A stretch of DNA of 64,000 bases, taken from Tulasnella sp. 424 (lineage: Eukaryota > Basidiomycota > Agaricomycetes > Cantharellales > Tulasnellaceae). Position numbers and translations under genes: made by a program. A model generated the notes under the pieces. The model saw only the letters and a program-made list of their open reading frames with translations, ran no database searches and was not told the DNA's origin. The DNA lies in the NCBI GenBank assembly GCA_019633425.1, contig WSUB01000062.1, positions 70,907 to 134,906 of the forward strand. The letters run 5' to 3'. This document shows positions 1 through 13,487 of this stretch, piece by piece; position 1 is the stretch's first letter; each line of letters starts with the position of its first letter.

Positions 1-3000
1 GGGGCCGTCGTTCATGAAGGTGGCGCGCCAATCATCATTCAGCAACCCCAGCCTGTCATGCAACAGCCAACCGGGGTTCAACCACAGCCATCGGGGCAGA
101 CGATCATAATCCAACAACCTCCTCAGCAGCTTCCACTCCAGACCGGGCAACAGCCAATTGTATTCGGCCAACCTGTTCAGCCAGTACCGACTGGCCAGAC
201 TATGCCAACCATCCTAACTGGTCCGACAGGGGAACCCATCGTCACCACTCAGCCGACTCAACCTATCATCACCATCCAACCACCCCAACCCATCATGGGC
301 CAGCCTGGTCAACCAGTGGTTATCGCTCCGCCTCTCCAGCCTGCAGTGACTGGTCAGCCTCTCCAGCCGATGTTCACAGGGGCTCCCTCATTTGACAGCG
401 GCGAGTCGATGTACACCACGCAGCCGATGCAACCTGGTTACACAGGGCAGCCGATCCAAATTGGGTATACGGGGCAACCTCAGCAACCAGTCTATACAGG
501 GCAGCCGATGCAACCAGGTTTTACGGGGCAGCCAATCCAACTCGGTTATACGGGACAGCCAATCCAGCAAGGTTATACGGGGCAGCCAATCCAACTAGTT
601 CCTGCGGGACAGACGATCCAACTAGGTCCTACGGGACAGCCGATCCAAATGGTTCCTACGGGACAGCCGATCCAACTGGTTCCTACGGGACAGCCAATCC
701 AGCAAGGTTATACGGGGCAGCCAATCCAACTAGTTCATACGGGACAGCCAATCCAGACTGGGTATACAGGACAGCCTATTCAACCAGGACAACCAGTGTT
801 CATGTCAGGCCCGCAACAGCCCGAGGTTGTTGTTCTTCCTCCACCTGGCCAGCCCGTAGGAGTCCAGCCAATCTTCACCGGCCAGCCTCCGCCCCAACAG
901 GTCCTTCTCCCTGGCCAAGTTCTGCAGCAGCAGCCAACGCATATTGTCCCGCCTATGATCTCAGGTGCTCCCACTCAAATCATTCCTCCTCCTGGACCGA
1001 TCGTACAGCCGCCAATCACCGTCGTGCAACCACCTACCGAGACTATACAGCCTGTACAAGTCGTGCCTGGCCCACAGTTGCTACCTCAGCCGACGTTCAT
1101 TCAAGGGGCACAGACTCCAGGAGTCATTCTCACGCACCCCAGTGGAGCTACTGGCCAGTCTATTCTCCTGGGACCTGGGGGGCAACAATATCCTGCTATC
1201 GTTCTCGCGCCTCAACCAGGAGTCCAGCCTCTCGCCACAGGTCAAGGCCCAATCTATGTGGCCCAACCGCAACAGCCGCTGGGAACCGGGCAACAGCCAG
1301 TCGTCGTCACGCACCCTGGAGGCCAACCTCTTGTATACGGGGGACATCCCGGTCAGCCAATCGTGCTCGGTCCTCAACAGACGATCCCAATGGCGGGTGT
1401 CCCAACAGGTGGTCAACCGATATTCGCTCAACAGCCTGGCCAACCCTTCATCGTCAGCGCTCCTCAACCTGGCCAGCCTCTCGTTGTGCCGACTGGTCAG
1501 CCGATTATGATACCTCTGCAACCCGGACAAACTGGTCAGCCACCGATCATGCTCCAACAACCCGGCGGAGGCCCAGCAATTCCTTTACATCCAGGGCAAC
1601 AGTATATTATTGGCCAACCTGGAATGCCATTCGTGCAACAGCTGCAACCCATGACTTCCGGTGTCCAGCCCATGCCTACCGGTGTGCAAACCATCTATAC
1701 CGGTGTGCAACAGCATCCTACAGGTGTCCAACCCGTCCAGTATACTGGTGTGCAGCCCATCTATACCGGTGTCCAACAGCATCCTACAGGCGTCCAACCC
1801 GTCCAGACTGGTGTGCCCATCTATACTGGTGGTCAACCCGTCCAGTATACTGGTATGCAGCCCATCTATACTGGTGTGCAACCGCATCCTACAGGTGTCG
1901 AAGTACCGATTGGCACTCCCTACGTCGTCAGCCCTCCGTTTGTTCCTCAAGTCACTGGTGTGGAGACGCAGTACACTGGTGCTCCGACTGTCCTACCGAC
2001 TTTCACGGGTGTCCATACTGTTCATCCTCATCCCACAGGCCAGGGCCATATCCATCGCGTGCAGTCAGGTGCCCAACCGGCTTACCCGAGCGGCGTGCAG
2101 ACATCATACACCGGTGACGTGCAATCAGTTTACCCTAGCGGCGTGCAATTCGTTCCACAGCCTGGTCTTGGACAGACGTCCGCAGAGCGTCCTCATCGTC
2201 CGGAATCCGCACCTCATCACACAGTCATTCAGCTTCCTCCTCAACCGATGCCCCATGTCATCCGAATCACTTCGCCTCATCGCGCTAGTCCGCCCGCACC
2301 GTCACCCCGGCCAATCACGGTCGTTCAGGAACCTCCAAGACATTCTTCACCAGTTCGGATCATTGAGCGCGTGGTGGAACAGGTTGGGACCCCCACTGTC
2401 CTCCGCATCGGAAGGGACGCTGAGCCTGCTCGGCTCGAGGGACCTTCAGTCATCCGTATCGGTGCTCCTACTCCTCAGCCAGTGCAGATCGTTGAGCGCG
2501 TGGTGGAACAGGCTGGGACTCCCACTGTCCTCCGCATCGGAAGAGAGACTGAGCCTGCTCGAACCGAGGGACCTTCAGTCATCCGTGTCGGTGCTCCTAC
2601 TCCTCAGCCAGTGCAGCCAGTGCAGATCATTGAGCGCGTGGTGGAACAGGCTGCGACTCCCACTGTCCTCCGCATCGGCAAGGAGGCTGAGCCTGCTCGA
2701 CTCGAGGGACCTTCAGTCATCCGCGTCGGGGCTTCAACTCCTCAGCCAGTGCAGCCAGTGATTCCGGAGATAGTTCGAATTGCGGGTGCCGCAGCTCGTG
2801 AGACTCCCAGTCCCACCATCATCCAGGTTGAGTCGGGTCAGCCCGCGCCAACAGTGCCTGCATCCGTCATTCGAGTCGGTACATCTCAGGCGGCGGCTAG
2901 GGCTGAGGAACCTCCAACTCGCATCACTGTCGAAGTTCCTCCTGCAACACCTCAGCCACCCCTGGGCACTCCTGCTATTGTCAGGATTGCTGGTGTTCCC

Positions 3001-6000
3001 CAACCTCCTCCAGAACCGGTTCAGATCCTTCGAGCTCCAACTCCCCCGCCAACCACAGTGCGAGTCGAATATGGGACGCCACCGGAGCCCGTTCCTCAAC
3101 CAGCGCCTCAGGTAATAAGAATCACAGCTGCCCAGCTCCCTCCTCAGCCTGTGACTGTGATGGCTCCTGCTCCTGTAACAATGGCTACGCCAGGACCGAT
3201 GCCTGCGGTCATCAGGATCGATGCCAGTGCTCTTAGACGGCCTGCCACGACTGTATCGGGTGCTCCAACTGGTCAAACGGAAATTGTCGTTGTCGAGCCG
3301 CCATCCGAGTCAGGGTCGGAAGTCGTCACCGAAGCTCCAAGCGAACCGATGGAAGCTCCTGGCGAGATAGAGGTTGTGTCAGTCGGCGAAGGTCCTCGTT
3401 ATCCGTCTGTTGTGGAAGAAGAGGGACCATATCTCCACGATGAATCTGTCTCGTCTGTACATGCAGAAGAAGTTCCTGTTGTTGAGCAACCTCCACCCCC
3501 CTCGCCTCCCAGAACGGCACCTCCAACCATCATTCGACTGCCTGGTTCTGGTCATCCTCCTACGGAATTGCCACCGGCTGTCGTGAGAGTTGGAACTTCC
3601 TTCGGTACTCGACCCGTCTCTCCGACATTCGTACAGCTTCCTGCCTCCAAACCCGCGACTCCAGCAATCGTCAGGATTCATGGTGCTCCAATCACAGCTC
3701 CTCCTCCGCCCCCCACTGTTGTTCCCTCGGTGATCCGTATTACCTCGCCTCCAGCAGCAAGGCCTACCCCAATTGTGGTCGCTCGTGCACCCCCCACCGT
3801 CTTCACTGGACCAACTCCCATTGGTATTCCGATAGGTCAGCCTCCACAGGTGGAACTTGTCACACCGACAGTAAGTCCATCAAGTATTGACATAGGTATT
3901 CAGCTAACGTATTTCTCTCAGGGCACTGCGAGACATCCTCTTACCGTTATTTCGTATGAATCATCCCCGTCTCGTGTCGAAGAGCCTCCGTCGCCAGAGC
4001 GCCCACCGCAGACAGAGATCAGCGCACCATCCACGACGTACACGATTCCCGCTCCTGCTATCCATTCACCGCCCTCTACCGTCGCAACCCCAGTACCTCA
4101 CCGGGTGAGCATGGCCGACCTAGATCGCCTTCAAGAACAGGCGCGTCTCCAGGATGAGCAGCAGAGGATTTTGGCGGAGCAAGCAGAACTTAGACGTCGC
4201 GAGATGATTGAATTGGCGGAAAGACGAGAACTAGAACGCCAACAGATGTTCGAACAACGTGAACTGGAGCGTCAGCGCGCCTTCGAGCTAGCAGAAGCCG
4301 AAAGACAAGCAGCTGCAGAGGCTAGGAGAGAGGAATTATTCCGCCTGGCAGAGGAGCGCCGAGCACAGATCGCAGAGGCTACAGAGCGTGCCCGCACCGA
4401 CGCCGAGGTCTCAGTTCGCGACAGTGTCGTCTCCGCTACCGAAGCAATCCAAGAAGTCATCGAACGGTCGGAGAGGGAGAGAGAACGCATTACGGAGCAA
4501 TGGAAAGGGGCATTAGAAGAAAGTCAACTGGGGAAGATCACAGCGGAGGAGCAAGCTCAAAGGCTAGGCAGCGAAATCGAACTAGAACGGAATCAACGGT
4601 TCTTGGAGCAACAGGACCGAATCAGACTCCTGGAAGAAGAGCTTGAACGACAGAGGCAGGAGTGTGCTGAAGAGAAGCGACGATTCGAGGAGATCGAGAC
4701 TGAACGATACGAGTTCCGCCGGAATTGGGATGAAGAACGTGATGCAGCGGTACAACAACAGTTGGGTGATCTCTCGAACAGGTTGCAAGATCGTACGATG
4801 GAAGCTCAGAGGTGGCGAGAACTTGACGAGCAACGCATCCAAGAGGCCGAGAACAGACGTGCCGAGAAGACGGAGAGGACGCAAGAGCTCCACGATTTGG
4901 TTCACTCAATCATCGCCGACCGGGAGGAAGAAAAACGAAGGGCTGAAGAGGAACGCGCGGCAGCGGCAGCGAAACCTGGTGTGTTACCTAGTCCCGTGAC
5001 CACTCTTGAACGATGACTGACGCTAGTCCTTGATATGTCAGGCATCGAAAACATCCTTGAAGCCATCATGCAACACAACGCCCAACAGCAGGTATACATG
5101 GCTAGGATGGTTGACGGTACGTCACAGCAACCCTCGGTAAATGGCTGCAATATTGATGACATTATGATAGAAATGCGGACGGAGGCTGACCGACGTCATC
5201 AAGAAACGCTGGAGATGGTTCAGGCGACGGCACATGAACGCATCGATTTCAATCTGAATCATGTTAGTATTCTTATCCTTGGACCTCTGAAGCTTTTGGC
5301 TAACTTTGGCGGCTTTTTAGTATATGAACGACTTCAGCAAGGCTCTAGCATCCGAAGTGCGCCTGCTTCTCCGCGAAGTCGGTTGTCTCTACAAGGAAAA
5401 GCGGACTCTCCAACAGTATGTAAAGACTCAAATGACTGAAGAATGACTGTTGACCCGTTCCATTTTCAGCGAAATCTCGGACCTCATGCGATTCAAGTCA
5501 CAACATGGTCCGGGTGGAGAATTCGACCCCAACTGGTAAGTAATGCGCCGGTCCACGTGCGAACCACTACTAACACACCTAACAGGCAAGGTCCATCTAC
5601 ACGCGATTGCCCGATCCCTGTCTCCGAAGCACCTATCCCTGCACCAGACGTCGTCGAGGTTTCACCCGATCCTCACATCCTTCCCGCGGAGGAAGTTCCC
5701 GTTGCGAAACCCGCGACCGCATGGAGGACGAACCAGAAGAGGAAGCTTACAAAACGTGGACCCGGTGCTGCTACCCCTCGCGATACCGTCGTCGAATACG
5801 CAGAACAGGTCGTACCAGAAACCCTTCTTCCGATGCCCGGACCAATCTCTGTTCATCCAACTTCTGTGTCTGGAGCTAAAGATTCGTGGGCTTCTTGGGA
5901 TCGTGAAAGTGAGTCAACCTAGACTGAACCGCAGTTTGAGATTTCACTCTGATGAGTTTGATTGAGCAGCTCGTCAACTACCTTCGCCGCTTGGAACTCC

Positions 6001-6061
6001 TGTACCTACTATTGCTGTTGAGCGAACGCTCTTCGGCCCTCGTTCTCCCCGTCCTACATAG
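1..6061 (+). CDS. Giant Gln/Pro-rich repeat and coiled-coil protein (5' partial)
   Basis: The frame is open from the first base, so the gene starts upstream; the first ATG seen is at 58. Introns are read at 3871-3921, 4979-5041, 5263-5320, 5416-5469, 5536-5585 and 5909-5969, all GT-AG and phase-consistent, giving about 1,907 residues to a stop at 6059-6061. Residues about 1-800 are low-complexity Gln/Pro/Gly/Thr sequence with short TGQPIQ-type and TGVQP-type repeats. The middle is Pro/Val-rich with recurring VIRI/VLRIG blocks. From about residue 1,350 there is a long charged coiled coil rich in Glu, Arg and Gln. The C-terminal exons carry a compact conserved-looking segment (SDLMRFKSQHGPGGEFDPNW). 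No enzymatic domain is recognised. The composition suggests a scaffold or structural protein with a disordered N-terminal half. The in-frame intron at 3871-3921 could be retained without changing the frame. Function unknown. Confidence 0.8.
415..790 (+). repeat. Coding minisatellite, TGQPIQ-type heptad-to-decad repeats
   Basis: Inside the large Gln/Pro-rich gene a short unit encoding roughly [GYTGQPIQ x x] recurs more than ten times, with several units nearly identical in DNA (for example those around 540-600, 690-730 and 735-780). The unit length is about 30 nt. A related but different TGVQP(I/V) series lies at about 1665-1905. Such repeats expand and contract easily and generate long false ORFs in the other frames. 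Confidence 0.85.
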
Positions 6062-6276
6062 ATATGATACTCCTTGGTATATTCGTTAATAGCGGGTCTA
6101 GATACCCATTTCTATTTCTCTATCTCTCTCATATGTAGCTGTTTTTACTTGTAGTATGTTCCCGTCTTTTATGCCTTCATCTGCTGTAATGGAATATGAT
6201 ATCTCTTCGCGTTCGCTTTGTTTGGCCCGTGGGACGTTCGAGTTTCAGTGTCGACCGACCACCAACCTCTACGACG

Positions 6277-8296
6277 ATGATCGAGGACGACCAAGACGTA
6301 ACGTCTGACCAAGCATCTCAGCAAGCATCAGAAGATGAAAATGAAGAGCCTATTGAAGAAGTAGTTGATGAAGAAGAAGAATCTGAACACGAAGAGGCTG
6401 ATGTCGAGCAGCCGAGTGATGGAGAGGACAGCGATCCGGTCGTCGGGCCTGGCCGGGGGCGAGGTAGAGGTCGCGGACGGGGTCGCGGTCGTGGTCGACC
6501 TAGAGGCTCAGGCCTTGGAAGAGGGCGGGGACGGGGGCGGGGACGGGGACGCAAGAGTGGGATTATCGTTCTGCGCAACCCTCTGTACACTGGGGCTTCA
6601 GCAGCGGCAGATGACGAAGGCGGAGAGTCGTCCCAAGCTGGCACGCCTGGTATGGACGTTGATTCTGAAGCTGCTTGTGAGTACGGTCTAAGGGAACGAG
6701 GAAAGCACCGCGTTCTGACGCGTTCTTGTTGCCAGCTGCTGAAACCCGGTGGTATCGCGAAATTGATGGTGTTCGGTACGAGACCGATGGAGAAGAACTA
6801 TTTTTACCAGAAGACGTTGCTGGAGAAACGAAGATAGATAAGCTCGGGAACCTGCTCGGCGGTGGGTCTGCGTTGCAAAACCCCATTTACGACTTCTGGA
6901 CTGAATGAAGCTCACCCATCACAGGTCGCAAGTTCAAAGGCTCGACTTTCACCAGTGCCATACGCCCTAACCCGCACAAAAGATACATTCTATCTATTGA
7001 GGCCGCACGTGCCACCGGCTACCGCGACTCTTTGTACTACTTCCGCCGGAATCCGCTCCTGGTCAAAATCACCCTCACGCAGAGCGAGAAGGAGATCCTT
7101 ATTGCCGACAAAATACTATCTCAGAATCTACGGAGCCGTATTGTGACGATGGTTACCGCCCGCTCCGCGTTCATGGCAGGGGGGTCGAAATTAGTCAAAG
7201 GTCAGTTTCCATCGCATCGAGCGCTTAGCGATTCAACTCATGGACTCTCCCATGTTTAGATGGAAGGTGGGTGGACGACGACTACTACGAGGACAAAGCT
7301 CGCGAAGAGTGTATCACGAAAGGGTTCAAGCCAGGCGACTTAGTGGGAGAGGTTGGGGATAATTCATTCACCGATCCGAATCGAGAAGCGAAACTTGCGG
7401 CTGCCGCAGCTGCAGCCGCTCAACAATTATCGACCTCGACGGACCGTGCATCTGCAGTATACAAAACCGGTGGACCTACTACTTTCTTTGGCGGTGCAGG
7501 GTTGGGCCCCTTCGCTGGTGAAATGCCCTCAAGCAGGAAGGCGGCGCTCAGTCGGGACGATGTCACAGAAGTCAACTGGTTGACGATGATGGCAACTGCT
7601 GTTGTGGAAGCCAACGAGCAATTCGCAAAGATTCGGAAGGAAAGATTGGAGCAAGCTGGTACCGGGTCTGCTTCAACGACAGCGCCAGCAGGCGCACCTG
7701 CCCCTCCCGCTCCTGCCGATGGTGTCCCGGCCTCGGCCGTCCCCTCAAATCTCCTGCGAGCGCAGTCAACAGTGACAGGTTCACGAGGCGGAACACCCGC
7801 CCAAGGAAGACAACCTTCCCCCAACGTCGCCGCACTTACGGCCGCGCCATCTCCAGCGCCTCCTCCACCCGAGCCCGAGCCAATCTCTACAGAAGGCCTT
7901 TCGCAGGCAGCTCTTCGTGCGCTCAAGCTTGATGCAAGAAGAAAAGCCGGTCCCAAGAAACCCAAGAAAGCCCAGGTTCCTCTCGATGACCGACCAAAAG
8001 GCGTGTACGAGCCTCATACGGGCTTGACGCATTGTAAGTCAGCACCGGGCCTATAGGGTCATTCCTCATTAACGCTCCTTTTATTAGATCGTGTTGATAC
8101 GCAACCGACGTACGCTAAGATGGAACGATTGACTGGACCAGAAGCTGAGGCGAAAAACATTCTTGGAGGGACTTTTACGGGTTCGGGTGCTTGGGGCTTG
8201 GCTTGGGTCGACACTTGTGCAGAATATCGAGACTACGAGAAGGAGAAGGAAGAAGAGATGCGGAAGCTGTACGACTCTTTGATGTCCCAACAGTAG
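6277..8296 (+). CDS. RSC7/SWP82-family chromatin-remodelling complex subunit
   Basis: Five exons (introns 6677-6735, 6862-6924, 7201-7259, 8034-8087) join to 594 residues. The start is taken at 6277 (MIEDDQDVTSD); an in-frame ATG at 6196 would add 27 unconvincing residues. The N-terminus is acidic, followed by an Arg-Gly tract (about residues 65-90) with an AT-hook-like GRPRGSG core. The conserved CRC_subunit domain begins at the tryptophan of RWYREIDGVRYETDGEE, then the LLGGRKFKGSTFTSAIRPNP block, and the C-terminal PHTGLTHYRVDTQPT motif typical of Npl6/Rsc7 and Swp82. Known family members are accessory subunits of RSC or SWI/SNF remodellers, which slide or eject nucleosomes in the nucleus. 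The RGR tract points to DNA or RNA contact. Ala/Pro-rich linker sequence separates the two conserved parts. Confidence 0.85.
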
Positions 8297-8411
8297 ATAC
8301 CTGTAATTTTATTTGGCTGGAGGTGGCTGTTGTGCAGAAGACGGCGAGCGTCGGTGACCATTTCACATATCACAACGGTTTGCTCCTGAGTCTCCGCATG
8401 TTTTTGCTGTC

Positions 8412-10440
8412 ATGGCCGACCCCCAACACTGGAACGAACTCCTCTCCCAACGAAATCAGCTCTCTGAAGCACTCGAATCTCTGCCGCTAGTACTCTTAAA
8501 AGTACCCAGGCCGCCCATAATCAATCTTGTCTCGCCTGCAGATGAACCTGTGGATGACGACAACATCAACAGTGTGCCAGGTCTGAGAGGCTTTGAAGGC
8601 AATATCGAAAAGGAAATAGATGCGTTGGACAAGGCAAGGAGAACTCTAAGTGATCCTATTTCTTTGTTCTAATGGCATGCCGGGAAGCAGTATCTGGAGA
8701 AAAAGTCCGCGTCGTCAAACGCATCCAGCAACGCACCATATTTTTTGAGCGTATGGAAGGAGATTCAGGCTACCACGTCGCTAGTATCCGTCGGACAAAA
8801 CTTTCCGGTACCTAAACCACTTTCTCGAAACAACGTGGAAAAGACTCAGCACAAGAGAAAGGAATCTACAGTCCCAGTAAAGGTCGACATAGTCTCCGAT
8901 GAAGGAACCACCTGGATCAGAGTCAATACGTAAGTGGGTACGCCCTCCTCTGCATTCTAGGCATCTACTGTGCTATCTATCACTTCATTTGATCGTACTT
9001 ACTGATCCGCGTAGTATCAAAAACTCTCGCCTGAAAGCCGAGTTCAACGAAATTGATGCCTACACAGATTCCGAAAACGAGGACAGTGATGAAAACGACC
9101 ATGTGGCAGCTACGGAACGTCCAGATTGGCGAAATAACTCGGTCATACGGATGGCCACTTCTCTACTAGCAGCAGCAACAGCCCATCCAATCCCTGGAAC
9201 AACTCGGCCACCTGTTGTGTATTTGCGACTAACACGCCTCCGCCCTGATGCAACAGAACCTCGGATAGCCCAAACGATAGAGGAAGTAGAGAGAATGGGT
9301 ATTCGATTATGGAAGGGAGAACGAGAAGCGATTCCCTCCAATCCTAGCCCGCCAGGGCCGACCTCCTTCGTCCAGACGGAACCTATTCCAACCATCGATA
9401 TCAACCTCGACCTCTCGCTCCTCGTGGCGATCGTATCTGACATCACACATGCTCCGACACCATCCGACCCGGAGGAAGCAAAAGAACGATATAAACCTCT
9501 GGTCCGCCGCCCGTGGAAGAACAAGTCCGACGCTCCTGGACATCTGCACGGTGGTTCGGAAACGCCCCCCGAAAACAGCGGTATCAGCATCCACTCCCGA
9601 GCGCTTTGTAACCAGGCAGAGCAAGAACGACAGCACGGCCTCTTCAACGAACTTCGCGGGAGGCTCCAACGCACTCACCCCTCGTCCGTGGCGACGTTTT
9701 ACTCTTCAAGCGAAGCACGTGATCGACTAACCAGGATCATGACCAAGATTGCTGGTCCCAATGAACGGAGAAGAGCGGAAGCGCTGTTCAGCACCGAGCC
9801 GGACGCCGAGCAACGATTCTGGCAGGGGTCAAGATTTCCTGCGGGTTACGTGGAGGGGCTGATCCCGATCCGAGCGCATGTCGAGACCAACGGTTCGGTT
9901 TCGCAACGCCCGCCCCGATCTCCCTTCTTCGCCCAACTCGAGACCACGTGCAGAAACATCCTCAAAGATGTACACGAAGAAACGCGTTCTGCAGAAACCG
10001 TAGCCGAACACGCCGATCTCCCCACCAAAGTCGTCGTCCAACGACTTAAAAAACACTCAAACGCTACGCCGTCTCCAGCCCTCACGCCACACACCGTTCG
10101 CTCGCTGTTGCTGGGGGCTCAGACAGGGATGACCACTCTCACCGCCAACCGGACTAGTGTCAAAGCTATCGTCAGAGAGATGAAGCAGATACGATTCAGG
10201 AATGAGCAACTAGATGCAGGGGGAGAAATGGGATCTCTTCAAGCAGGGCTGGAAACGATGACATTTTCCACCGAGGATGCCAGCAACGGAGCACAAGTTG
10301 CTGCGCTATGGGTTGTGGAGCCAAGGAGCTTAGCAGAGAATATGCGAGCAGATGCTGATGTCAACAGTCTCGGGGGGGAGCAAGCCATGGAGGCTGCAAC
10401 ATCTGACGCTGATGGATTACTGGAGGAAGAGGCGAAGTAA
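8412..10440 (+). CDS. DUF1308 (UPF0415/C7orf25-like) protein
   Basis: Three exons: 8412-8633, 8688-8929 and 9015-10440, giving 629 residues. The first intron begins with GC, not GT (AAG/GCAAGG); no GT donor nearby gives the right phase, and the branch-like CTAAT and 54-nt length fit. The family signature is visible as VKVDIVSDEGTTWIRVNT, split by the second intron, and as the C-terminal TANRTSVKAIVREMKQ, which belongs to the conserved PIN-like C-terminal part of DUF1308 proteins. A hydrophilic acidic segment separates them. The biochemical role of this family is not established; the human relative is C7orf25. The start at 8412 follows the stop of the RSC7-type gene by only about 115 bases, so the promoter is very short. 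Confidence 0.8.
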
Positions 10441-10713
10441 TCATCCTAAGACGGCGTTGAAATGGATCGGGACGATGAGTCGCGGAAACCATCTTTGGCA
10501 ATTCCTGTAGCAGGCTGTCTCGAACGCTTTGTTCGCAATGCGGCATTCTTCTTATGACGATTCTTCAGTGAGGCTTGTTTCTATCATATTTTCCACCCAA
10601 CTAAGCAGTATGGTCTACGATTGAAAAGGTTTTGGAATGTATGTCATAATAATAATAGAAGATAATCATGGCAAAACTTTGGTCCTTGGCATATCGTCGA
10701 TGGCTTGAACCTT

Positions 10714-13487
10714 TCAATCGCAACCTTCCACCTCGGATTCCGACTCTGAATCTCCCTTGGCAACACCCTCCCACTCTGACTCCTCTTCGACTTCCTCGTC
10801 GTCCAAGGCGACTCCATGCTCGGAAGCTGATGAAGAGGGTGACTTCCGCCATTGTTCTTGCACGACGTTGCCGCCATCGCCGATCAACTCTTCATCCGAC
10901 ACGTGTTCGTCAACTCTGGCTCCTGATTCGTTTAGGGGTGGTGGTTGCGGGAGGTTGGCGGTATAATTCTTCTCTTCACTTGAATCGTCTTCTTCATCCT
11001 CTTCGTCTCCCTCCCTATCACCAACGGCTCTTGTATTAAGGGATTCCAGTTCGTCGGAATCCTCCATTTCCTCGTCACTTTCCGCTTCTTCCGCACTATC
11101 AAAAACAGATTCGTCCTCTCCAGTGACCTTGGGTATGGCTCCGATTGGCATTGCGCTGCTGGCAGGTGCAGGGGAGGGCGATGAGTGGTTTTCAACATCG
11201 TCATCTTCCGACTCGGCTGGGTCGGCTTGTTGCTCTGGCTCCTCTTCGTCGGAATCTTCTTCATATTCCTTTTCGATCCTTCCAACCCGTACAACACCAC
11301 CCAATCCGACGGGTAATGTGTTTTTCGCAGGAGTGGGAGCGGCATCGTCGCCTATTACGTCTGACTCTTCATCCGAGTCTGACTCCGGAGGACCTTTCGC
11401 GAGGGAGCTTTGATTTAGAGGTGGTCCAAGTCTATCCTCCCGATCATCCATGCCTTGATCAGATTCACTCTCCGAATCCTCTCCGTCGAGGTTTTCATCT
11501 ACTGCGTCGTCATCATCTGAAGTTTCGTCGACTGATTCAGATTCATCAGAGCCAGATTGGACGTCTCCGGGGAACAAGGGGTCCGAGTGGGTTTCAGGAT
11601 CAGTTTCAAGAGGCTTCGGCACACGTTCATAATCGTCTTCGTCATCTTCCATTTCGTCGGATCCTGCGTCGGCTTCGAGTTCATCCACCTCCTCGTCGGC
11701 GGGAAGGATGCCTTGGGCTGTTTGTTCTTCCTCCGCTCCCTCGTCAGCGCTCTCTTCGCTCTCTTCTAGAGGGACGTGCACAGCCCATCCACTGACGGTT
11801 TTTGAGGGAGATTCATCGGTGGTTGAAGGCTGTCGAACTTGAACTTCATTCGCGGCGTATGAAACCTCGGGGGTCGCTCGATCGTCTTGGTATTGTTTTC
11901 CCCCATCATCCCCCGTAGAACTAGTCTCCGATGATGCAGGAGGGGATTCGGCAATGCTCATACGATCTTCTGGCTCCTCTTCTTCTGGTGCGGGCGACTT
12001 AGACACCCTTCCGTTTTCCGTGTTGGCATTTTTGGGACTCTCGCTTTGCTGTCTACTCTCCGGGGTACTGTCGCTTCCTGAACCTAATTCATGGTCTGGC
12101 TCAACTTCGCTTTTGTTTAAATTTCGTCTTGTAAGCTTTAGAAGGAGCTGTTGAGCGTCTTTCTTTGCCTGCAATCGCTGGTGAACTGGGGTAAAGACCC
12201 GGAGTAAGTCAGCTTAAACTCGAATCAAAACGAACCTTATTGGAAACTCACTTTGTTGTGCATTGTCCAGGAAAGCGAGGTCGTCGTTCAAGTATGACAA
12301 GTAGTTGCGAGGAGGAGCTGAATCAGCGGATTTGGATGCAGATCCAGACCCAGAAGGCCCATCCGAAGCCGACGTGTTGTGGACTAGCGGAGCGAACGGT
12401 TAATGAATTGTGGCTCTTCCCATCAAAAAACCGTACATCGCTGGGTCTTCCTGGGCCCAAAAATCTTTTCGAGCCTCGCTTGTGTTCGTTCGATCACTCT
12501 AAGGAGCTCATCCCTGTCAGCAAAGGGGCAGCGCTCTGCTGATAATACAGGCTCTGACTTACGTTGAGTCTACGACTCCGTTTTCGGCCAATATCTCCAT
12601 CGCGAGTTCCCAATTCATTGGAGGTATTCTCAATTGCGTGCTTGGAGCCGTACTAGGCCGATACTGATGTAATAGCCCAAATGTTTGATCCAACAACGCT
12701 TTACATCGAACAGCCAGAGCGTTGACAGAAGCGTCGGGTAGGAAAGGATGTGATCCAGAAGGGTCGGTAAAGCCTGGGAGAAGTTGAACATCGGGAGGTA
12801 AAGGGTATGGATTCGGTTGAGTCGAGATGTGGCGTTGTGCGATGGACCGAACTTCGTCGATGAGCGAGAACTTTGGGGTTTGGATGTCGCTTGGTTGAAG
12901 AGGCCAGGCGGATTTGAGCTGCAATTGATGCAGCGGAAAGGAGTTTCCGGTTAGCTATCATGTTGCACAAGCCGAGAGAGGCATTCCTACGTTCGGTGGT
13001 TTTGCTCCGCTGGGTTTGATGTTGGTTTTAGGCCCCTCGCTCCGTTCCTGGAGGGAGTGATCCGGTGCGCCGAACGGCTCCATGACAAGCGAGCGGTGAA
13101 AATTGACGATATGGGAGCCCACGTCCTGTACATGGTCCGTTTCTAATGTTCGCAGGAGTTGGGAATAACCAGAAAGTTCTCTGCGTGCGCCGACTCCAAG
13201 ACGCCGGATCTTCCGCTTCCGAGCATTTTCTTCCTCTCTAGCACATGAAAAAAGCGGAAATTTAACGATATAGTAGCCTCAGGAAAGTATTAAAGTCCGT
13301 ACAACTCGCTCTCGCCTAAACTTTCATAGACGTCGAGGGGACCAACGGCGGTATCCGAGTGCTTCCGCTTCTTAGAACGTCTCCTGCCGTGGAGACCTTC
13401 CTCTTCATGTTCATCAGAATAATAATCTGGGCTTTGTTTGTCGTGGTCGAATTGGCGCAGGTCAATCTCTTCAGCGTCCGACGACAT
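10714..13487 (-). CDS. Acidic nuclear-type protein, unrecognised
   Basis: Six exons read on the minus strand (introns 13302-13238, 12990-12919, 12562-12514, 12436-12384, 12251-12186) give 822 residues. The start is MSSDAEEIDLRQF at 13487. Residues 1-145 are basic and include a KKRK cluster (RRRSKKRKHSD) resembling a nuclear localisation signal. Residues about 145-265 form the only compact, possibly folded part, with a W-P-L-Q-P...DEV motif. The C-terminal 450 residues are extremely rich in Asp, Glu and Ser. The third intron has two in-frame acceptors 15 nt apart (ending at 12514 or 12499). An Rrn9-like RNA polymerase I factor is a weak possibility from the W-P-L...DEV pattern, but I do not recognise the family with confidence. 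The convergent neighbour is the DUF1308 gene; the two stops are 270 bases apart. Confidence 0.7.

Noticed and set aside
430..790. Possible CRISPR-like or satellite array
   Set aside because: Units are contiguous, coding and lack unique spacers; the organism is a fungus.
388..2761. Long ORFs in other frames and on the minus strand over the Gln/Pro repeats
   Set aside because: They mirror the repeat periodicity of the plus-strand frame and show no independent motifs or start context.
6318..6644. Minus-strand Pro/Arg-rich ORF opposite the RGR tract
   Set aside because: It is the complement of the Arg-Gly repeat in the RSC7-like gene.
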